64,000 bases of DNA from an uncultured Oscillospiraceae bacterium (GCA_949295465.1 CASFKY010000054.1:1-64000), one strand, 5' to 3'; counted from the stretch's first letter, positions 54,801 through 62,819 are shown. Numbers and translations are program-made. Notes: generated by a model not told the origin, from the sequence alone.

Positions 54801-55170
54801 TGAGGGTCTCGGCGCAGAGCTGCAAAAAGGCAGGATTGCGTCGGTGCTTGCTGTAATAGTGGACCCCTTCTCCCAGGGCCTCAATGGCACGGCGCACCAT
54901 CACCACCCGGCTGGCGTCGGTGACGGTGCGGATGGCCGCCCCGCCGTACAACCCCAGCAGCTTTTCGCTCAGGCTGGTGAAGCTATAGCTGGACACATAC
55001 CCGGACAGCTCATCCCCCAGCCAGCGGTAGATCCGGCTCTCGGTGGAGGAGGTGAACTGCTCCGGCACCAGCAAAATACTGTACTGACCCTGCCGGGCCC
55101 GCTGTCGGATCTCCTCAAATATACAGGTGGATTTGCCCGTGCCGGACACACCCAGAATCAGTTGCAGCAT
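51856..55170 (-). CDS. addB: ATP-dependent nuclease subunit B
   Basis: The 1104-residue protein has an N-terminal Walker A GVSGTGKSTCIFEEI (residues about 7-21), an inactive helicase fold that scans for Chi, and a C-terminal RecB-type nuclease (VRVVDYKTGAQTF). The iron-sulfur ligands appear as the cysteine in FAQCPFAYYMQY plus CAWCPYRPIC near the end. GGGAGGTG precedes the ATG, and a promoter is at 55199-55226. Confidence 0.96.
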   Translation of the reverse strand: MLQLILGVSGTGKSTCIFEEIRQRARQGQYSILLVPEQFTSSTESRIYRWLGDELSGYVSSYSFTSLSEKLLGLYGGAAIRTVTDASRVVMVRRAIEALGEGVHYYSKHRRNPAFLQLCAETLNELKSAGLTGSQLEKLAQAAGQEKLLELAAIFSAYEAVLGNTSMDPGDRVELSAQKAQDHPEFFEGRAVYLDEFDTFDAPKQKLLRAILPAAPSVTVTLCADGEEDWEAGLGLFSGAKQVAARLRRLARSVGCPVAATRLLEKDLRHTPALARAAALLAGQEPAGTAAPDGSITLYRAADRTQEVQAVAAAIQKLARQGASYRDMAVICRQSEEYLRLVRYEFRQAGIPLYQDEPTNAEFSPPAMLARALLQLLRGGLTSDRVLAVAKTGLCGLSQAQLSALENYAFTWKLRAEDWRSPFTRNPAGFGSREMSRSEEAQLELAETARARLMEPIQDFVRQAKDLDATRLTRLLYETMDRFGAGKATFALSRQLEEEGWVAQAAETRRLWNVVVRLMDQMTLLLGTEKLAAAEYDELFTLLLRSQELEHVPQTLDAVIFTSAGKMRLDSPAHCFVLGLGEGEFPRTPQETGLLTHADRELLMEQTAGARPEDQLFLPDRFENRVLREKMAFYKALTAASRTLWLSWAEGTAGLPLTSGLDPLSPGELPAPHLEESDLALTPSMALDRLGTLWEEDTPRRAALWQALQERGGDLPRKMEQVSRGEEYRVEDREALGRLLGQELKISASQLRAFAQCPFAYYMQYVLRAKPRQKAILDPAQSGTLVHFVLENALQEPDFLALNEKELEALAQRLTSRYMKENLDSPDPQLLYVASRLARSFRGLLLFLQQEQRQGSFAPVAFELEIGEGEGKVPPRSQTLPGGMRVQAVGKIDRVDLYLPQDENAAWVRVVDYKTGAQTFSLEDVLSGIDCQMLLYLFTLTAQWQPAPGLALRPAGVQYLLTDPAPQTLSREKARQSGGGAGYTVDGLVCADPKVQQAMDAERAGEYMPTGFYKSGEPKKPDKIADEKKLRNIEDYLDRLLAGMAGRLCEGKVPARPLQDEKGDNRCAWCPYRPICGHLDGEDERPRPQGEHLFEESEEVIWDR

Positions 55171-55198
55171 ACCGCACCTCCCGATTTTTTCCGTTACC

Positions 55199-55226
55199 AG
55201 TATACCACCCCCCGCCCCCTATTCAA
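55199..55226 (-). promoter_or_regulatory. promoter of addB-addA
   Basis: On the minus strand TTGAAT (55226-55221), 16 bases, TATACT (55204-55199) with TGG directly before it. Confidence 0.7.
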
Positions 55227-55249
55227 AGCAGGTTTTTTCTCTTTTCTCT

Positions 55250-55921
55250 TCAGGCCTCCTGCAAGGGGCTCCGGGCCTCGTTCCCGGTCCGGGGCTCGGG
55301 ATCCTTTTGGTCCTGGCCGGTGAGGCGCTGCCAGGTTTCCAGCAAGGCAAAACGCACCTCATACTCCCCCACGATCAGGGCCTGCTCTCCGGGCTGATTA
55401 TAGCGTGCCTCACAGCCGGGCAGACAGAGGGCGGGATAGAGCACACACCACCAGTTACGCCCCTGGTGGCCGCCCAGTTCCACCCGCAGCGCGTCGTACC
55501 AGCCGGCGGGCAAGGTGAAAGTCTCGTATTCCCGGGTGTCGAAATACATCCGGGTCAGGTACACCCGCACCGGCCCCTCAAAGCCGGCTTTGGCCGCCGC
55601 CTGGGCCGCGGTCACTTCCAGCCTGCCCAACCCGGCCGCCGCCCGCCGTTTTGCCTCTTCCACACCCTGACAGTCCGCAAACAGCTCTCCCGCCGTCTGC
55701 ACCAGCGCATCCCGCACTTGCAGCTTGATGTACTGATCTTCCAGAGAATCGGAGGCCGCGATCACATGCAACCGCAGGGTATCGGCCCGCACCTGTCCGC
55801 AGAGGGCCTCAAAGCGCCCCATACTGCCCGCCAGCCAGAGGGCCAGCAGCAGCCCCGCCGCCATGGCAAATTCCAGCGCCCCCCGGCGGGACAGTCTCGG
55901 CTTTTTCCAGAATGCACTCAC
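55250..55921 (-). CDS. spoIIR: stage II sporulation protein R
   Basis: The 223-residue secreted protein carries one N-terminal helix (LEFAMAAGLLLALWLAG) and the SpoIIR core LRLHVIAASDSLEDQYIKLQVRD, VYLTRMYFDTREY, LPAGWYDALRVELGGHQGRNWW and CVLYPALCLP. SpoIIR is made in the forespore under sigma-F and activates processing of pro-sigma-E in the mother cell. I chose GTG 55921, about seven bases after GAGGGGG; a TTG at 55939 is less likely. I found no convincing sigma-F promoter. Its ribosome site is inside a strong hairpin. Confidence 0.9.
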   Translation of the reverse strand: MSAFWKKPRLSRRGALEFAMAAGLLLALWLAGSMGRFEALCGQVRADTLRLHVIAASDSLEDQYIKLQVRDALVQTAGELFADCQGVEEAKRRAAAGLGRLEVTAAQAAAKAGFEGPVRVYLTRMYFDTREYETFTLPAGWYDALRVELGGHQGRNWWCVLYPALCLPGCEARYNQPGEQALIVGEYEVRFALLETWQRLTGQDQKDPEPRTGNEARSPLQEA

Positions 55922-55929
55922 AAAAATAC

Positions 55930-55973
55930 GCCCCCTCAAAAGGAAAACTTTTCCTTTTGAGGATGGGCGTTTT
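55930..55973. promoter_or_regulatory. long palindromic hairpin overlapping the spoIIR ribosome site
   Basis: A 14-base perfect inverted repeat (CCTCAAAAGGAAAA and complement, single central base) is extended by CGCCC/GGGCG. On the plus strand T tracts follow; on the minus strand TATTTTT follows and the 3' arm contains GAGGGGG, the spoIIR ribosome site. It can act as a terminator for the upstream membrane-protein gene or hide the spoIIR start. Confidence 0.7.
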
Positions 55974-56011
55974 TTCGTTTTTTATGCGTCCGGGCAAAAT
56001 CCGGCTTCGCC

Positions 56012-56734
56012 TCACCCTTGCCGGCCCTGCTTTTGGTGATGGCGGCGGCAGAATGCCAGGATCTTCTCCCGCATCTCAATGCCCACAATGCCCACGAGGC
56101 CGGTGACCAGCATCAGGATCAGAGCGGTCTCTCCCTCCCCCTGGATCACCGAGGATCCGATGAGGGTGGAGGAAAGCACCGAGGGCACCCGAGCCAGGGT
56201 GGAAAGTGCAAGAAACCGCTTCAGGCGGATCCGGGTCATCCCCACCACATAGGTGAGCATGTCCTTGGGGGTGCCGGGGATGAGGAAAATCAAAAAGATC
56301 ACCAGGTCGGCCCGGCCGTCCCGGTCATCCTGCTGGAGCCACTTCCACTGGGCCACCCGTTTTTCGCCAAAGCCCAGAAATGCCAGCAGACGGCGACCAT
56401 ACCGCCGGGAGAGGGCAAAAATGCAGGAGGAGGCCAGCATAGTGCCCGCAAGGCAGAGCACCGCGCCCCCCAGCGCCCCGCACAGCGCCCCGGCCAGCAG
56501 TTCCATGGGTTCGCCCGGGATAAAGGCGATCACCACCTGCACCACCTGCAACCCCAGCAGGACCAGTATCCCCCAGATCCCCTTCTCTTCAATCCATCCC
56601 TGGATCAGCCGCTGGGTATCAGGGTCGGAAAGCCGGCGCACATAGGGCAGCGCCAGCACCGTCAAAGCCGCAAGAATCCCCGCCAACACCAAACAGGAAA
56701 GCGCAACCCGCAGAATTCTTCTTTTCTTTTCCAT
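56012..56734 (-). CDS. TVP38/TMEM64 family membrane protein
   Basis: The 240-residue protein has about six hydrophobic segments and the VTT/SNARE-associated domain typical of YdjX/TVP38: EEKGIWGILVLLGLQVVQVV, then FIPGEPMELLAGALCGALGG and FLIFLIPGTPKDMLTYVVGM. Members of this DedA-related group are implicated in phospholipid flipping and membrane homeostasis. GAGGAAGG precedes ATG 56734. No functional link to its neighbours is apparent. Confidence 0.9.
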   Translation of the reverse strand: MEKKRRILRVALSCLVLAGILAALTVLALPYVRRLSDPDTQRLIQGWIEEKGIWGILVLLGLQVVQVVIAFIPGEPMELLAGALCGALGGAVLCLAGTMLASSCIFALSRRYGRRLLAFLGFGEKRVAQWKWLQQDDRDGRADLVIFLIFLIPGTPKDMLTYVVGMTRIRLKRFLALSTLARVPSVLSSTLIGSSVIQGEGETALILMLVTGLVGIVGIEMREKILAFCRRHHQKQGRQG

Positions 56735-56786
56735 ATGCCTTCCTCATGAAATTCATGAAGATATTTTTCCGCCTGTCCCGCTCTGT

Positions 56787-57659
56787 TTATTCTTCCGCCG
56801 TCACCCGGGCCCCGAAGCTGTCGGGGGCCGTGAGGTAGACCCGCCGGTATTCTTTCTGGAGGGCATGGTATGCCTTTTGAGCCGCATCCTCCTCCCGGAA
56901 GATTCCGAACACCGCGGCCCCGCTGCCGGTCATCAGGGCCGCGTCGGCCCCCTCATCTTGGAGTTTTTGGCAGATCTGCCCGGTCTCCTCGGTGCCGCTG
57001 CAAGGTTGCAGGGCGTTGCCTGCCGCCCGGCACAGGGCGGTCAGATCTCCCGTCCGCACCGCCTGTTCCAGCGCCTCCACGTCCGGGTGATAGGCCGACG
57101 GCATCTGATCATAGCGGGCAAAGGCCGCCGGGGTGGAAACGCCCTCTTCGGGCATGACGATCACAAAGCGGCAGTCCGGGCAGGGGGGCAGCGCCTTGAG
57201 GATATCCCCCTTGCCCTGTACCCGGCAGGTGCCGCCCATCAGGGAAAAGGGCACGTCCGCCCCCACCCGGGCCCCCAATTCCAGCAGCCGGCAGAAAGAG
57301 AGAGGTTCCCCGTACAGCCGGTTCAGCCCCACCAGCACCGCCGCCGCATCGGCGCTTCCACCCGCCATGCCCGCCTGGGCCGGGATGGCCTTGTGCACGA
57401 TGATGGCCGCTCTTTCCGGGATGTCTGTCGCCTCAAAAAAGAGCAGGGCCGCCCGCAGGGCAGTATTTTTTTCGTCCGCCCGCAGGTTGGAGCCGGGCAG
57501 TTCCAGAATCATGCGCCCGCTCTTTTCCAGGCTCACCTTTTCGTACAGGGTAACCGCCTGCATCACCATATCCAGCCCGTGGTACCCACCGGGCAAAAGC
57601 CCCACGATGTCCAGGGCCAGATTGAGTTTTGCCGGTGCCGACACCATTACTTTTTTCAT
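56787..57659 (-). CDS. ispE: 4-diphosphocytidyl-2-C-methyl-D-erythritol kinase
   Basis: The 290-residue GHMP kinase phosphorylates CDP-ME in the MEP isoprenoid pathway, which supplies undecaprenyl phosphate. APAKLNLALDIVGLLPGGYH, the ATP-binding PAQAGMAGGSADAAAVL, VGADVPFSLMGGTC and LMTGSGAAVFGIF are present. GAGGATG lies before ATG 57659. It directly follows the DUF362 gene in the same direction. Confidence 0.96.
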   Translation of the reverse strand: MKKVMVSAPAKLNLALDIVGLLPGGYHGLDMVMQAVTLYEKVSLEKSGRMILELPGSNLRADEKNTALRAALLFFEATDIPERAAIIVHKAIPAQAGMAGGSADAAAVLVGLNRLYGEPLSFCRLLELGARVGADVPFSLMGGTCRVQGKGDILKALPPCPDCRFVIVMPEEGVSTPAAFARYDQMPSAYHPDVEALEQAVRTGDLTALCRAAGNALQPCSGTEETGQICQKLQDEGADAALMTGSGAAVFGIFREEDAAQKAYHALQKEYRRVYLTAPDSFGARVTAEE

Positions 57660-57672
57660 CTTGTCATCCTCT

Positions 57673-58833
57673 TTACAATCGGAACAGCGAGAACTTTTTC
57701 ACCTGAATGGCCTTGACCGGGCACATCTCGTGGCAGCAGAAACAGCGAATACAGTTCTGCGGCAGGATCCTGGCCTTTTTGTCCAGCCGGATGGTGTGCT
57801 GGGGGCAGATCTCGGCGCATTTGCCGCAGCCGATGCAGCGGGAGGAGATCACCACCGGGTGGGGCGCCAGCACCCGCTCCAGCGCCTGTACCGGCTTTTG
57901 CAGGATGCCCGGCACATGGCGGGCAAAATCCGTGTCTCCCCCCTGATAGCTCTTGGGCAGGGCAAAATTCGGGATGGGTGCAAAGGCCTCCGGCTCGCCC
58001 CGCAGCAGGGTCTTGTCCAGGCTCTCGCCGCAGAGGCCCCTCTTTTGAGCGGCCGCCAGATAGGGCACCCGCATGGGGTCCAGACCCATCAGCCCGCACA
58101 CTGCCAGGTCCACGGTCAAGGGGTCCTCCCCGGCCAGCAAAAGGCCCAGTTGCCGGGGCGTGCCGCCGGCAGGGCCGTCCCCTTCCAGCCCCAGGATCCC
58201 GTCCACCAGGGCGATGCGGGGTTTCACCACCCCCAGCAGGTCGATGAGCATATCTCCAAACTGCTCCTTGGCGGGAAACCGCATATGCCACTCCGCCTTT
58301 TGCAGCCCCGGGATACAGCCGAACAGGTTCTTGGTGGCCGCCGTGCAGCCGGTCATCACATGGGTCTTGAATTTGGCCAAGTCGATGATGAAATCAGATT
58401 CCAGCACCGGCCGGATCAGGGTGAATTCCTTCACTGCCTTACCCTCGGGTACCGCTTTGGTGTCATACTTGCACTCGGTGTAGCACTCCACCTGCTCTTC
58501 CTGACACACCTGCCACAGGCCACTCACCTTGTACAGACTCTTCATGAGGGCCGCATTGTAGAGCCCTCCGCAGGAGTCCGCCAGGGTGATGTGCTGCACG
58601 CCCCGCTTTTTCAGCGCCCGGATCACCGCCCGCACCACTGCCGGGTGGGTGGTGACCGCCGCCTCAGGGGGATGCTTGGCCAATAGATTGGGCTTGAGCA
58701 GAACCCGGCTGTCCGGCGTCAGGTCCCGGACGGCCCCGATCTGCTCAAACATGGTCTCTACGCACTGATCCACCAGGGCCTGGTCGTAGCTCTGCACACG
58801 GTAAAGAAGGACGGTTCTGTCCAAAAAATCCAC
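57673..58833 (-). CDS. DUF362 protein with two [4Fe-4S] motifs
   Basis: The 386-residue protein has an N-terminal DUF362 domain (VLLKPNLLAKHPPEAAVTTHP, FIIDLAKFKTHVMTGCTAATKNLFG, ALVDGILGLEGDGP) and a C-terminal ferredoxin-like part with CIGCGKCAEICP and CIRCFCCHEMCP. DUF362 proteins are cytoplasmic iron-sulfur proteins of unknown reaction, common in anaerobes. The start could be GTG 58833 or TTG 58824; the latter has GAGGTGG at a better distance. It lies just upstream of ispE. Confidence 0.88.
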   Translation of the reverse strand: MDFLDRTVLLYRVQSYDQALVDQCVETMFEQIGAVRDLTPDSRVLLKPNLLAKHPPEAAVTTHPAVVRAVIRALKKRGVQHITLADSCGGLYNAALMKSLYKVSGLWQVCQEEQVECYTECKYDTKAVPEGKAVKEFTLIRPVLESDFIIDLAKFKTHVMTGCTAATKNLFGCIPGLQKAEWHMRFPAKEQFGDMLIDLLGVVKPRIALVDGILGLEGDGPAGGTPRQLGLLLAGEDPLTVDLAVCGLMGLDPMRVPYLAAAQKRGLCGESLDKTLLRGEPEAFAPIPNFALPKSYQGGDTDFARHVPGILQKPVQALERVLAPHPVVISSRCIGCGKCAEICPQHTIRLDKKARILPQNCIRCFCCHEMCPVKAIQVKKFSLFRL

Positions 58834-58842
58834 CTCGTTTTT

Positions 58843-58880
58843 CTCAGAAGGCCTGTGCTCCCCGCCGGGGAGGCACAGGC
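58843..58880 (-). other. GC-rich hairpin between the aminotransferase and DUF362 genes
   Basis: GCCTGTGCCTCCCC and GGGGAGCACAGGC pair with one bulge around GGC. The minus strand lacks a T tract after it, so it may be a weak terminator or RNA-stability element. Confidence 0.4.
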
Positions 58881-58890
58881 CCTTTGGTTT

Positions 58891-60063
58891 TTATCCCTTG
58901 AGTTCTTCCAAAAACGCCTTGATACGGCGCAGCGCCTCGGTGAGATGCTCCACCGAATAGGCATAGCTCACCCGGGCGTAGCCCTCGCCGCAGGCGCCGA
59001 AGGCGTCGCCGGGCACAATGGCCACCTTTTTCTCCTGCAGCAGCCTCTGGCAGAACTCCTGGCTGGAAAGCCCGCTGCACTGGATGCTGGGGAAAACGTA
59101 AAAAGCGCCCTGGGGCTCAAAACAGCTCATGCCCATCTCGTTGAAGCTGTTCACCAGCAGCTTGCGGCGATGGTTGTACTCCCGGCGCATCATCTCAATC
59201 TGGTCATCGCACTCCCGCATGGCCACAATGGCCGCATACTGGCTGGTGGTGGGGGCGCTCATGATGCAGCTCTGGTGAATCTTGGTCATCACCCGGATCA
59301 CCGGGGCCGGGCCGGCCGCATATCCCAGCCGCCAGCCGGTCATGGCATAGGCCTTGGAAAATCCGTTCACCACCACCGTGCGCTCGTACATGCCGGGCAG
59401 GGTGGCAATGCTGATGTGCCGCTCCTGGCCATAGGTGAGCTCGGAATAGATCTCGTCGCTCAGCACCATCACGTTGGTGTCCCGCAAAACCTGGGCAATC
59501 TTCTCCAGGTCCTGCCGCCGCATCACCGCCCCGGTGGGGTTGTTGGGGAAAGGCAGGATCAGCAGCTTGGTTTTGGGGGTGATGGCCTGCCGCAGGCTCT
59601 GGGCGGTCAGACGGAAGCCGTCCTCCGGGCGGGTGGACAGGTGCACCGGCACCCCGCCGGTAAGGGTGGTGATCGGCTCATAGCAGACAAAACAGGGCTC
59701 CGGGATGATCACCTCATCTCCCGGCTGTACCAGGGCCCGGATGCACAGATCAATGGCCTCACTGCCCCCCACCGTCACCAGCAGCTGCTCCAGCGGGTCA
59801 TACTCCAGGTTCATCCGACGCTGCAAATACCCGGAGATCTCCACCCGCAGCTCCTTCAGGCCGGCGTTGGCAGTGTAGCGGGTGTGGCCCCGCTCCAGGC
59901 TGCGGATGCCCGCATCCCGGATGGCCCAGGGCGTCTTGAAATCCGGCTCGCCCACTCCCAGGCTGATGCAGTCGGGCATGTCGGCGGCCAGATCAAAGAA
60001 CTTGCGGATGCCGGAGGGACGCATGCTCTGGGCGGCAGGCGCAAGAAGTTTTTCATAGTCCAT
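58891..60063 (-). CDS. pyridoxal-phosphate aminotransferase, class I/II
   Basis: The 390-residue fold-type I aminotransferase has SLGVGEPDFKTPWAI, GGSEAIDLCIRALV, PFPNNPTGAVM, VLSDEIYSELTY and the PLP lysine in NGFSKAYAMTGWRLGYAAGP. An ArAT or aspartate-type substrate is likely, but not decided. It sits directly after an Lrp/AsnC regulator (TGATG overlap), a common pair in which the regulator senses an amino acid. ATG 60063 was chosen over a start five codons upstream inside the regulator. Confidence 0.93.
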   Translation of the reverse strand: MDYEKLLAPAAQSMRPSGIRKFFDLAADMPDCISLGVGEPDFKTPWAIRDAGIRSLERGHTRYTANAGLKELRVEISGYLQRRMNLEYDPLEQLLVTVGGSEAIDLCIRALVQPGDEVIIPEPCFVCYEPITTLTGGVPVHLSTRPEDGFRLTAQSLRQAITPKTKLLILPFPNNPTGAVMRRQDLEKIAQVLRDTNVMVLSDEIYSELTYGQERHISIATLPGMYERTVVVNGFSKAYAMTGWRLGYAAGPAPVIRVMTKIHQSCIMSAPTTSQYAAIVAMRECDDQIEMMRREYNHRRKLLVNSFNEMGMSCFEPQGAFYVFPSIQCSGLSSQEFCQRLLQEKKVAIVPGDAFGACGEGYARVSYAYSVEHLTEALRRIKAFLEELKG

Positions 60064-60557
60064 CACAGCACAGTACACTCTCTTTCGTCAGGTTCTTCAT
60101 CCTCATAGACCGCGCCGTCCTTTTTATAGGTGCGCAGCACAAAGTGGGTGGCGGTGGAAAGCACATCATCCAGCGGCGCCAGGCGCATGGCCACAAACTG
60201 AGCCACCTCCTGGAAGCTCTTGCCTGTGATGATCAGCATCAGGTCAAAGCCGCCGCTCATCAAAAGCAGGTTCTGCACTTCGTCGAAAGCCGCGATGGTG
60301 CTGGCAATCTCATCAAACCCCCGGTTCTTCTTGGGGCTCACCTTCAGCTCGATCATGGCCTGCACATGGTTGGCCCCGCCGTTCACCCGGGCCCAGTCCA
60401 CCAGAGCGCGATAGCCCCGCAGATAGCCCTTTTCCTTAGCCATCTCGATCATCTGCTCGATCTCTTTGGGGCTTTTTTCCAGCATGGCCCCCAGCTCTGC
60501 CGCACTGAGCCGGGCGTTCTTTTCCAGCAAGCTCAACAACGTCTCCATGGTCTCCAT
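60063..60557 (-). CDS. Lrp/AsnC family transcriptional regulator
   Basis: The 164-residue regulator has an N-terminal winged helix (LLEKNARLSAAELGAMLEKSPKEIEQMI) and a C-terminal RAM ligand domain (QAMIELKVSPKKNRGFDEIA, LLLMSGGFDLMLIITGK). It probably controls the overlapping aminotransferase gene and itself in response to an amino acid. AAAGGG precedes ATG 60557, with a further ATG three codons in. Confidence 0.92.
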   Translation of the reverse strand: METMETLLSLLEKNARLSAAELGAMLEKSPKEIEQMIEMAKEKGYLRGYRALVDWARVNGGANHVQAMIELKVSPKKNRGFDEIASTIAAFDEVQNLLLMSGGFDLMLIITGKSFQEVAQFVAMRLAPLDDVLSTATHFVLRTYKKDGAVYEDEEPDERECTVL

Positions 60558-60634
60558 AGTATACCCTTTCCGCCCCGGGGGGCTCTCGCTTTTTCGCTTT
60601 GGTACAGCCCGCCTGGGCCGGTAAAGTTTTATTT

Positions 60635-60663
60635 ATTATAAAACATCCCGGAACCATTGTAAA
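60635..60663 (-). promoter_or_regulatory. promoter of the Lrp-aminotransferase operon
   Basis: On the minus strand TTTACA (60663-60658), 17 bases, perfect TATAAT (60640-60635). Confidence 0.8.
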
Positions 60664-60769
60664 CAAAGCTTTTCTTTCTCAGAAAACTCCCCTGTATGCG
60701 CTTTTTCCCTCCGTCCTGCGCCGTCCGCCCTTCTTTGCCGCAAAAATCCTGCCCAAACTGCGCGCAATC

Positions 60770-60778
60770 TGTTATAAT
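60770..60778 (+). promoter_or_regulatory. extended -10 promoter of the ACT-PFL operon
   Basis: TGT precedes TATAAT (60773-60778); the -35 position holds only TGCCCA. It is divergent from the Lrp promoter about 110 bases away. Confidence 0.6.
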
Positions 60779-60851
60779 GGTATCGATTTGTCAGGCAGTA
60801 CCTGTCAAAAATACCGGCCCCAAAAGGTACGGAACAAGGGAGTAGAAAAGT

Positions 60852-61121
60852 ATGAGAGCATTCATCACCGTCATCGGACGGGACACCGTGGGCGTGATCT
60901 CCCGGATCAGCACCGTCTGCAGCGACTTGAACATCAATATCCAAGACGTGACCCAGAGCATCATGCAGGAAATGTTCTGCATGATCATGCTGGTGGACCT
61001 GAGCAAGTGCAGCGTCAGCCACGAGGAGGTGCGCCGTCGCTTTGCCCAAGCCGGCGCCGAGCTGGGCATGCAGGTGAACGTCACCCGGCAGGAAGTTTTT
61101 GACGCCATGCACAAAATCTGA
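60852..61121 (+). CDS. ACT domain protein (UPF0237)
   Basis: The 89-residue single ACT domain has [46 protein letters not shown] and a C-terminal helix. ACT modules bind amino acids. It is followed 35 bases later by the UPF0210 gene, a pairing so common that the two are thought to form one regulatory unit; the ligand is not known. A purine-rich AAGGGAGTAGAAAAGT precedes ATG 60852. Confidence 0.93.
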   Translation: MRAFITVIGRDTVGVISRISTVCSDLNINIQDVTQSIMQEMFCMIMLVDLSKCSVSHEEVRRRFAQAGAELGMQVNVTRQEVFDAMHKI

Positions 61122-61156
61122 GGCAGAGTTTTGTTTTGCCCTCTGGAGGAAACACT

Positions 61157-62524
61157 ATGAGTATGATCAATTCCAGAGATATTCTGGAAACCATCAATAT
61201 GCTGACCGCCGAAAATCTGGACGTGCGCACGGTGACCATGGGCATCAGCCTGCTGGACTGCATCGACTCCGACCCGGCCAAGGCCTGCGAAAAAATCTAT
61301 AATAAAATTGTGGGCAAGGCCTCGGCTCTGGTGCCCACCGTCAACGCCATCAGCGAGGAGTACGGCATCCCCATCGTAAACAAGCGGATCAGCGTCACCC
61401 CCATTGCCATGCTGCTGGGCGCGGCCCCCGATGCCGACCCGGTGGAATACGCCAAAGTTCTGGACGTGGCCGCCCACAAGGTGGGGGTCAACTTCATCGG
61501 CGGCTTTGGGGCGCTGGTGCACAAGGGCTTCTCCGCCGGGGATGAGCGGCTGATCCGCTCTCTGCCCCAGGCCCTGGCCCAGACCGAACTGGTGTGCAGC
61601 AGCATCAATGTGGGCAGCACCAAGAGCGGGTTGAATATGGACGCCATCCGGCTGATGGGCCAGATCGTCCGACAGACCGCCGAGGCCACCCGGGACAATA
61701 TGTGCATGGGCGACGCCAAGCTGGTGGTATTCTGCAACGCCCCCGAGGATAACCCCTTCATGGCCGGCGCCTTCCACGGCCCCGGCGAGCCGGACTGCGA
61801 GATCCATGTGGGCGTTTCCGGCCCCGGCGCAGTGCGGGCCGCCCTGGCAAAGCTCCCCAAAGATGCTCCCATGGATCAGGTGGCAGAACTGGTAAAGCGC
61901 ACCGCCTTCAAGATCACCCGCCTGGGCCAGCTGGTGGCCAACCTGGCCAGCCAGCGCCTGGGCGTACCTGCCGGCATCATCGACCTGAGCCTGGCCCCCA
62001 CCCCCGCCGTGGGCGACAGCGTGGCCAATATTCTGGAAGAAATGGGGCTGGAGAGCTGCGGCTGCTGCGGCACTACCGCCTGCCTGGCCCTGCTGAATGA
62101 CGCTGTGAAAAAGGGCGGCGTCATGGCCTCCAACCATGTGGGCGGCCTTTCCGGCACCTTCATCCCGGTGAGCGAGGATGACGGCATGATCAAGGCGGCC
62201 ACCTGCGGCAGCCTGACCATCGAGAAGCTGGAGGCCATGACTGCTGTTTGCAGCGTGGGCATCGACATGGTGGTCATCCCCGGAGACACCACCGCCGAGG
62301 TCATCAGCGCCCTGATTGCCGATGAGGCGGCCATCGGCATGGTCAACTCCAAGACCACCGCCGTGCGGGTCATCCCTGCCATCGGCCACAAGGCCGGGGA
62401 TGTGCTGGATTTTGGCGGTTTGCTGGGCCGGGCCCCCATCATGCCCATCAGCACCTACAAGCCGGATGTGTTTGTACATCGGGGCGGCCGGATTCCCGCG
62501 CCCATGCAGGCACTGAAGAACTGA
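61157..62524 (+). CDS. PFL family protein (UPF0210)
   Basis: The 455-residue cytoplasmic protein matches UPF0210 over its whole length: [57 protein letters not shown] and [21 protein letters not shown]. The closing [18 protein letters not shown] and [13 protein letters not shown] are also typical. It is structurally related to pyruvate formate-lyase but lacks the glycyl-radical loop, and its function is unknown. ATG 61157 has GGAGGA seven bases before. Two terminators follow. Confidence 0.94.
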   Translation: MSMINSRDILETINMLTAENLDVRTVTMGISLLDCIDSDPAKACEKIYNKIVGKASALVPTVNAISEEYGIPIVNKRISVTPIAMLLGAAPDADPVEYAKVLDVAAHKVGVNFIGGFGALVHKGFSAGDERLIRSLPQALAQTELVCSSINVGSTKSGLNMDAIRLMGQIVRQTAEATRDNMCMGDAKLVVFCNAPEDNPFMAGAFHGPGEPDCEIHVGVSGPGAVRAALAKLPKDAPMDQVAELVKRTAFKITRLGQLVANLASQRLGVPAGIIDLSLAPTPAVGDSVANILEEMGLESCGCCGTTACLALLNDAVKKGGVMASNHVGGLSGTFIPVSEDDGMIKAATCGSLTIEKLEAMTAVCSVGIDMVVIPGDTTAEVISALIADEAAIGMVNSKTTAVRVIPAIGHKAGDVLDFGGLLGRAPIMPISTYKPDVFVHRGGRIPAPMQALKN

Positions 62525-62534
62525 ACCGAAATTT

Positions 62535-62569
62535 ACGAGGGCCCCGGGAAATTCCCGAGGCCCTCGTTT
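62535..62569 (+). terminator. intrinsic terminator after the PFL gene
   Basis: ACGAGGGCC pairs with GGCCCTCGT, with an inner GGGAA/TTCCC stem, then TTG. The T tract is short. Confidence 0.65.
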
Positions 62570-62583
62570 GTCATCCATTTTAC

Positions 62584-62623
62584 AAAAAAGGCCGCAAGGA
62601 AATTCATCCTTGCGGCCTTTTTT
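62584..62623. terminator. strong bidirectional terminator
   Basis: A perfect 17-base stem (AAAAAAGGCCGCAAGGA with its complement) and a six-base loop, with T tracts on either strand. On the minus strand it would also end a tRNA transcript coming from the right, which fits the tRNA remnant next to it. Confidence 0.92.
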
Positions 62624-62667
62624 GGTGGACGGTACAGGACTCGAACCTATGGCTCTCTGCACATTAG
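62623..62667 (-). other. 3' tRNA fragment (probable attachment site)
   Basis: Read on the minus strand, 62667-62623 gives an anticodon-loop-like stretch, the 3' anticodon-stem strand, a variable loop, a complete T arm (ATAGG, TTCGAGT, CCTGT), the acceptor strand ACCGTCC, discriminator A and CCA. No matching D arm, 5' acceptor strand or 5' anticodon-stem strand is found beyond 62667; the sequence there is AT-rich. The break at the anticodon loop is typical of att sites used by tyrosine integrases. The tRNA identity cannot be assigned. Confidence 0.7.
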
Positions 62668-62819
62668 ATGAACTTTTTGATTTTTCCAACATCTCAATCG
62701 ATTTATCGTTACATCATCTCTACAGCAGCCGTTTTCTATCACTTTTTGGACACAACAATTCTGTCTGCTGCACTGCTCTCTGTGTTTTGACAAACCATAC
62801 CCTGTTCTAACTCAGAAAC
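62668..62819. other. AT-rich stretch without a gene
   Basis: I see no complete gene. A short minus-strand open tail (ending VVSKK at a stop codon near 62740) cannot be assigned to any family. The palindrome described next begins at its right edge. Confidence 0.4.

Noticed and set aside
55930-55973. The long palindrome as an insertion-sequence end
   Set aside because: There is no transposase, no partner repeat and no target duplication; a terminator or translational hairpin explains it.
62668-62760. Short minus-strand tail ending VVSKK as the end of an integrase
   Set aside because: Only about 26 codons follow an in-frame stop and no catalytic residues are visible, so it cannot be assigned.
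62568-62810. An 80-codon plus-strand frame over the terminator and tRNA fragment
   Set aside because: It starts inside the terminators and runs antisense through the tRNA 3' end (the VDGTGLEP-like stretch is a well-known artefact of tRNA antisense).
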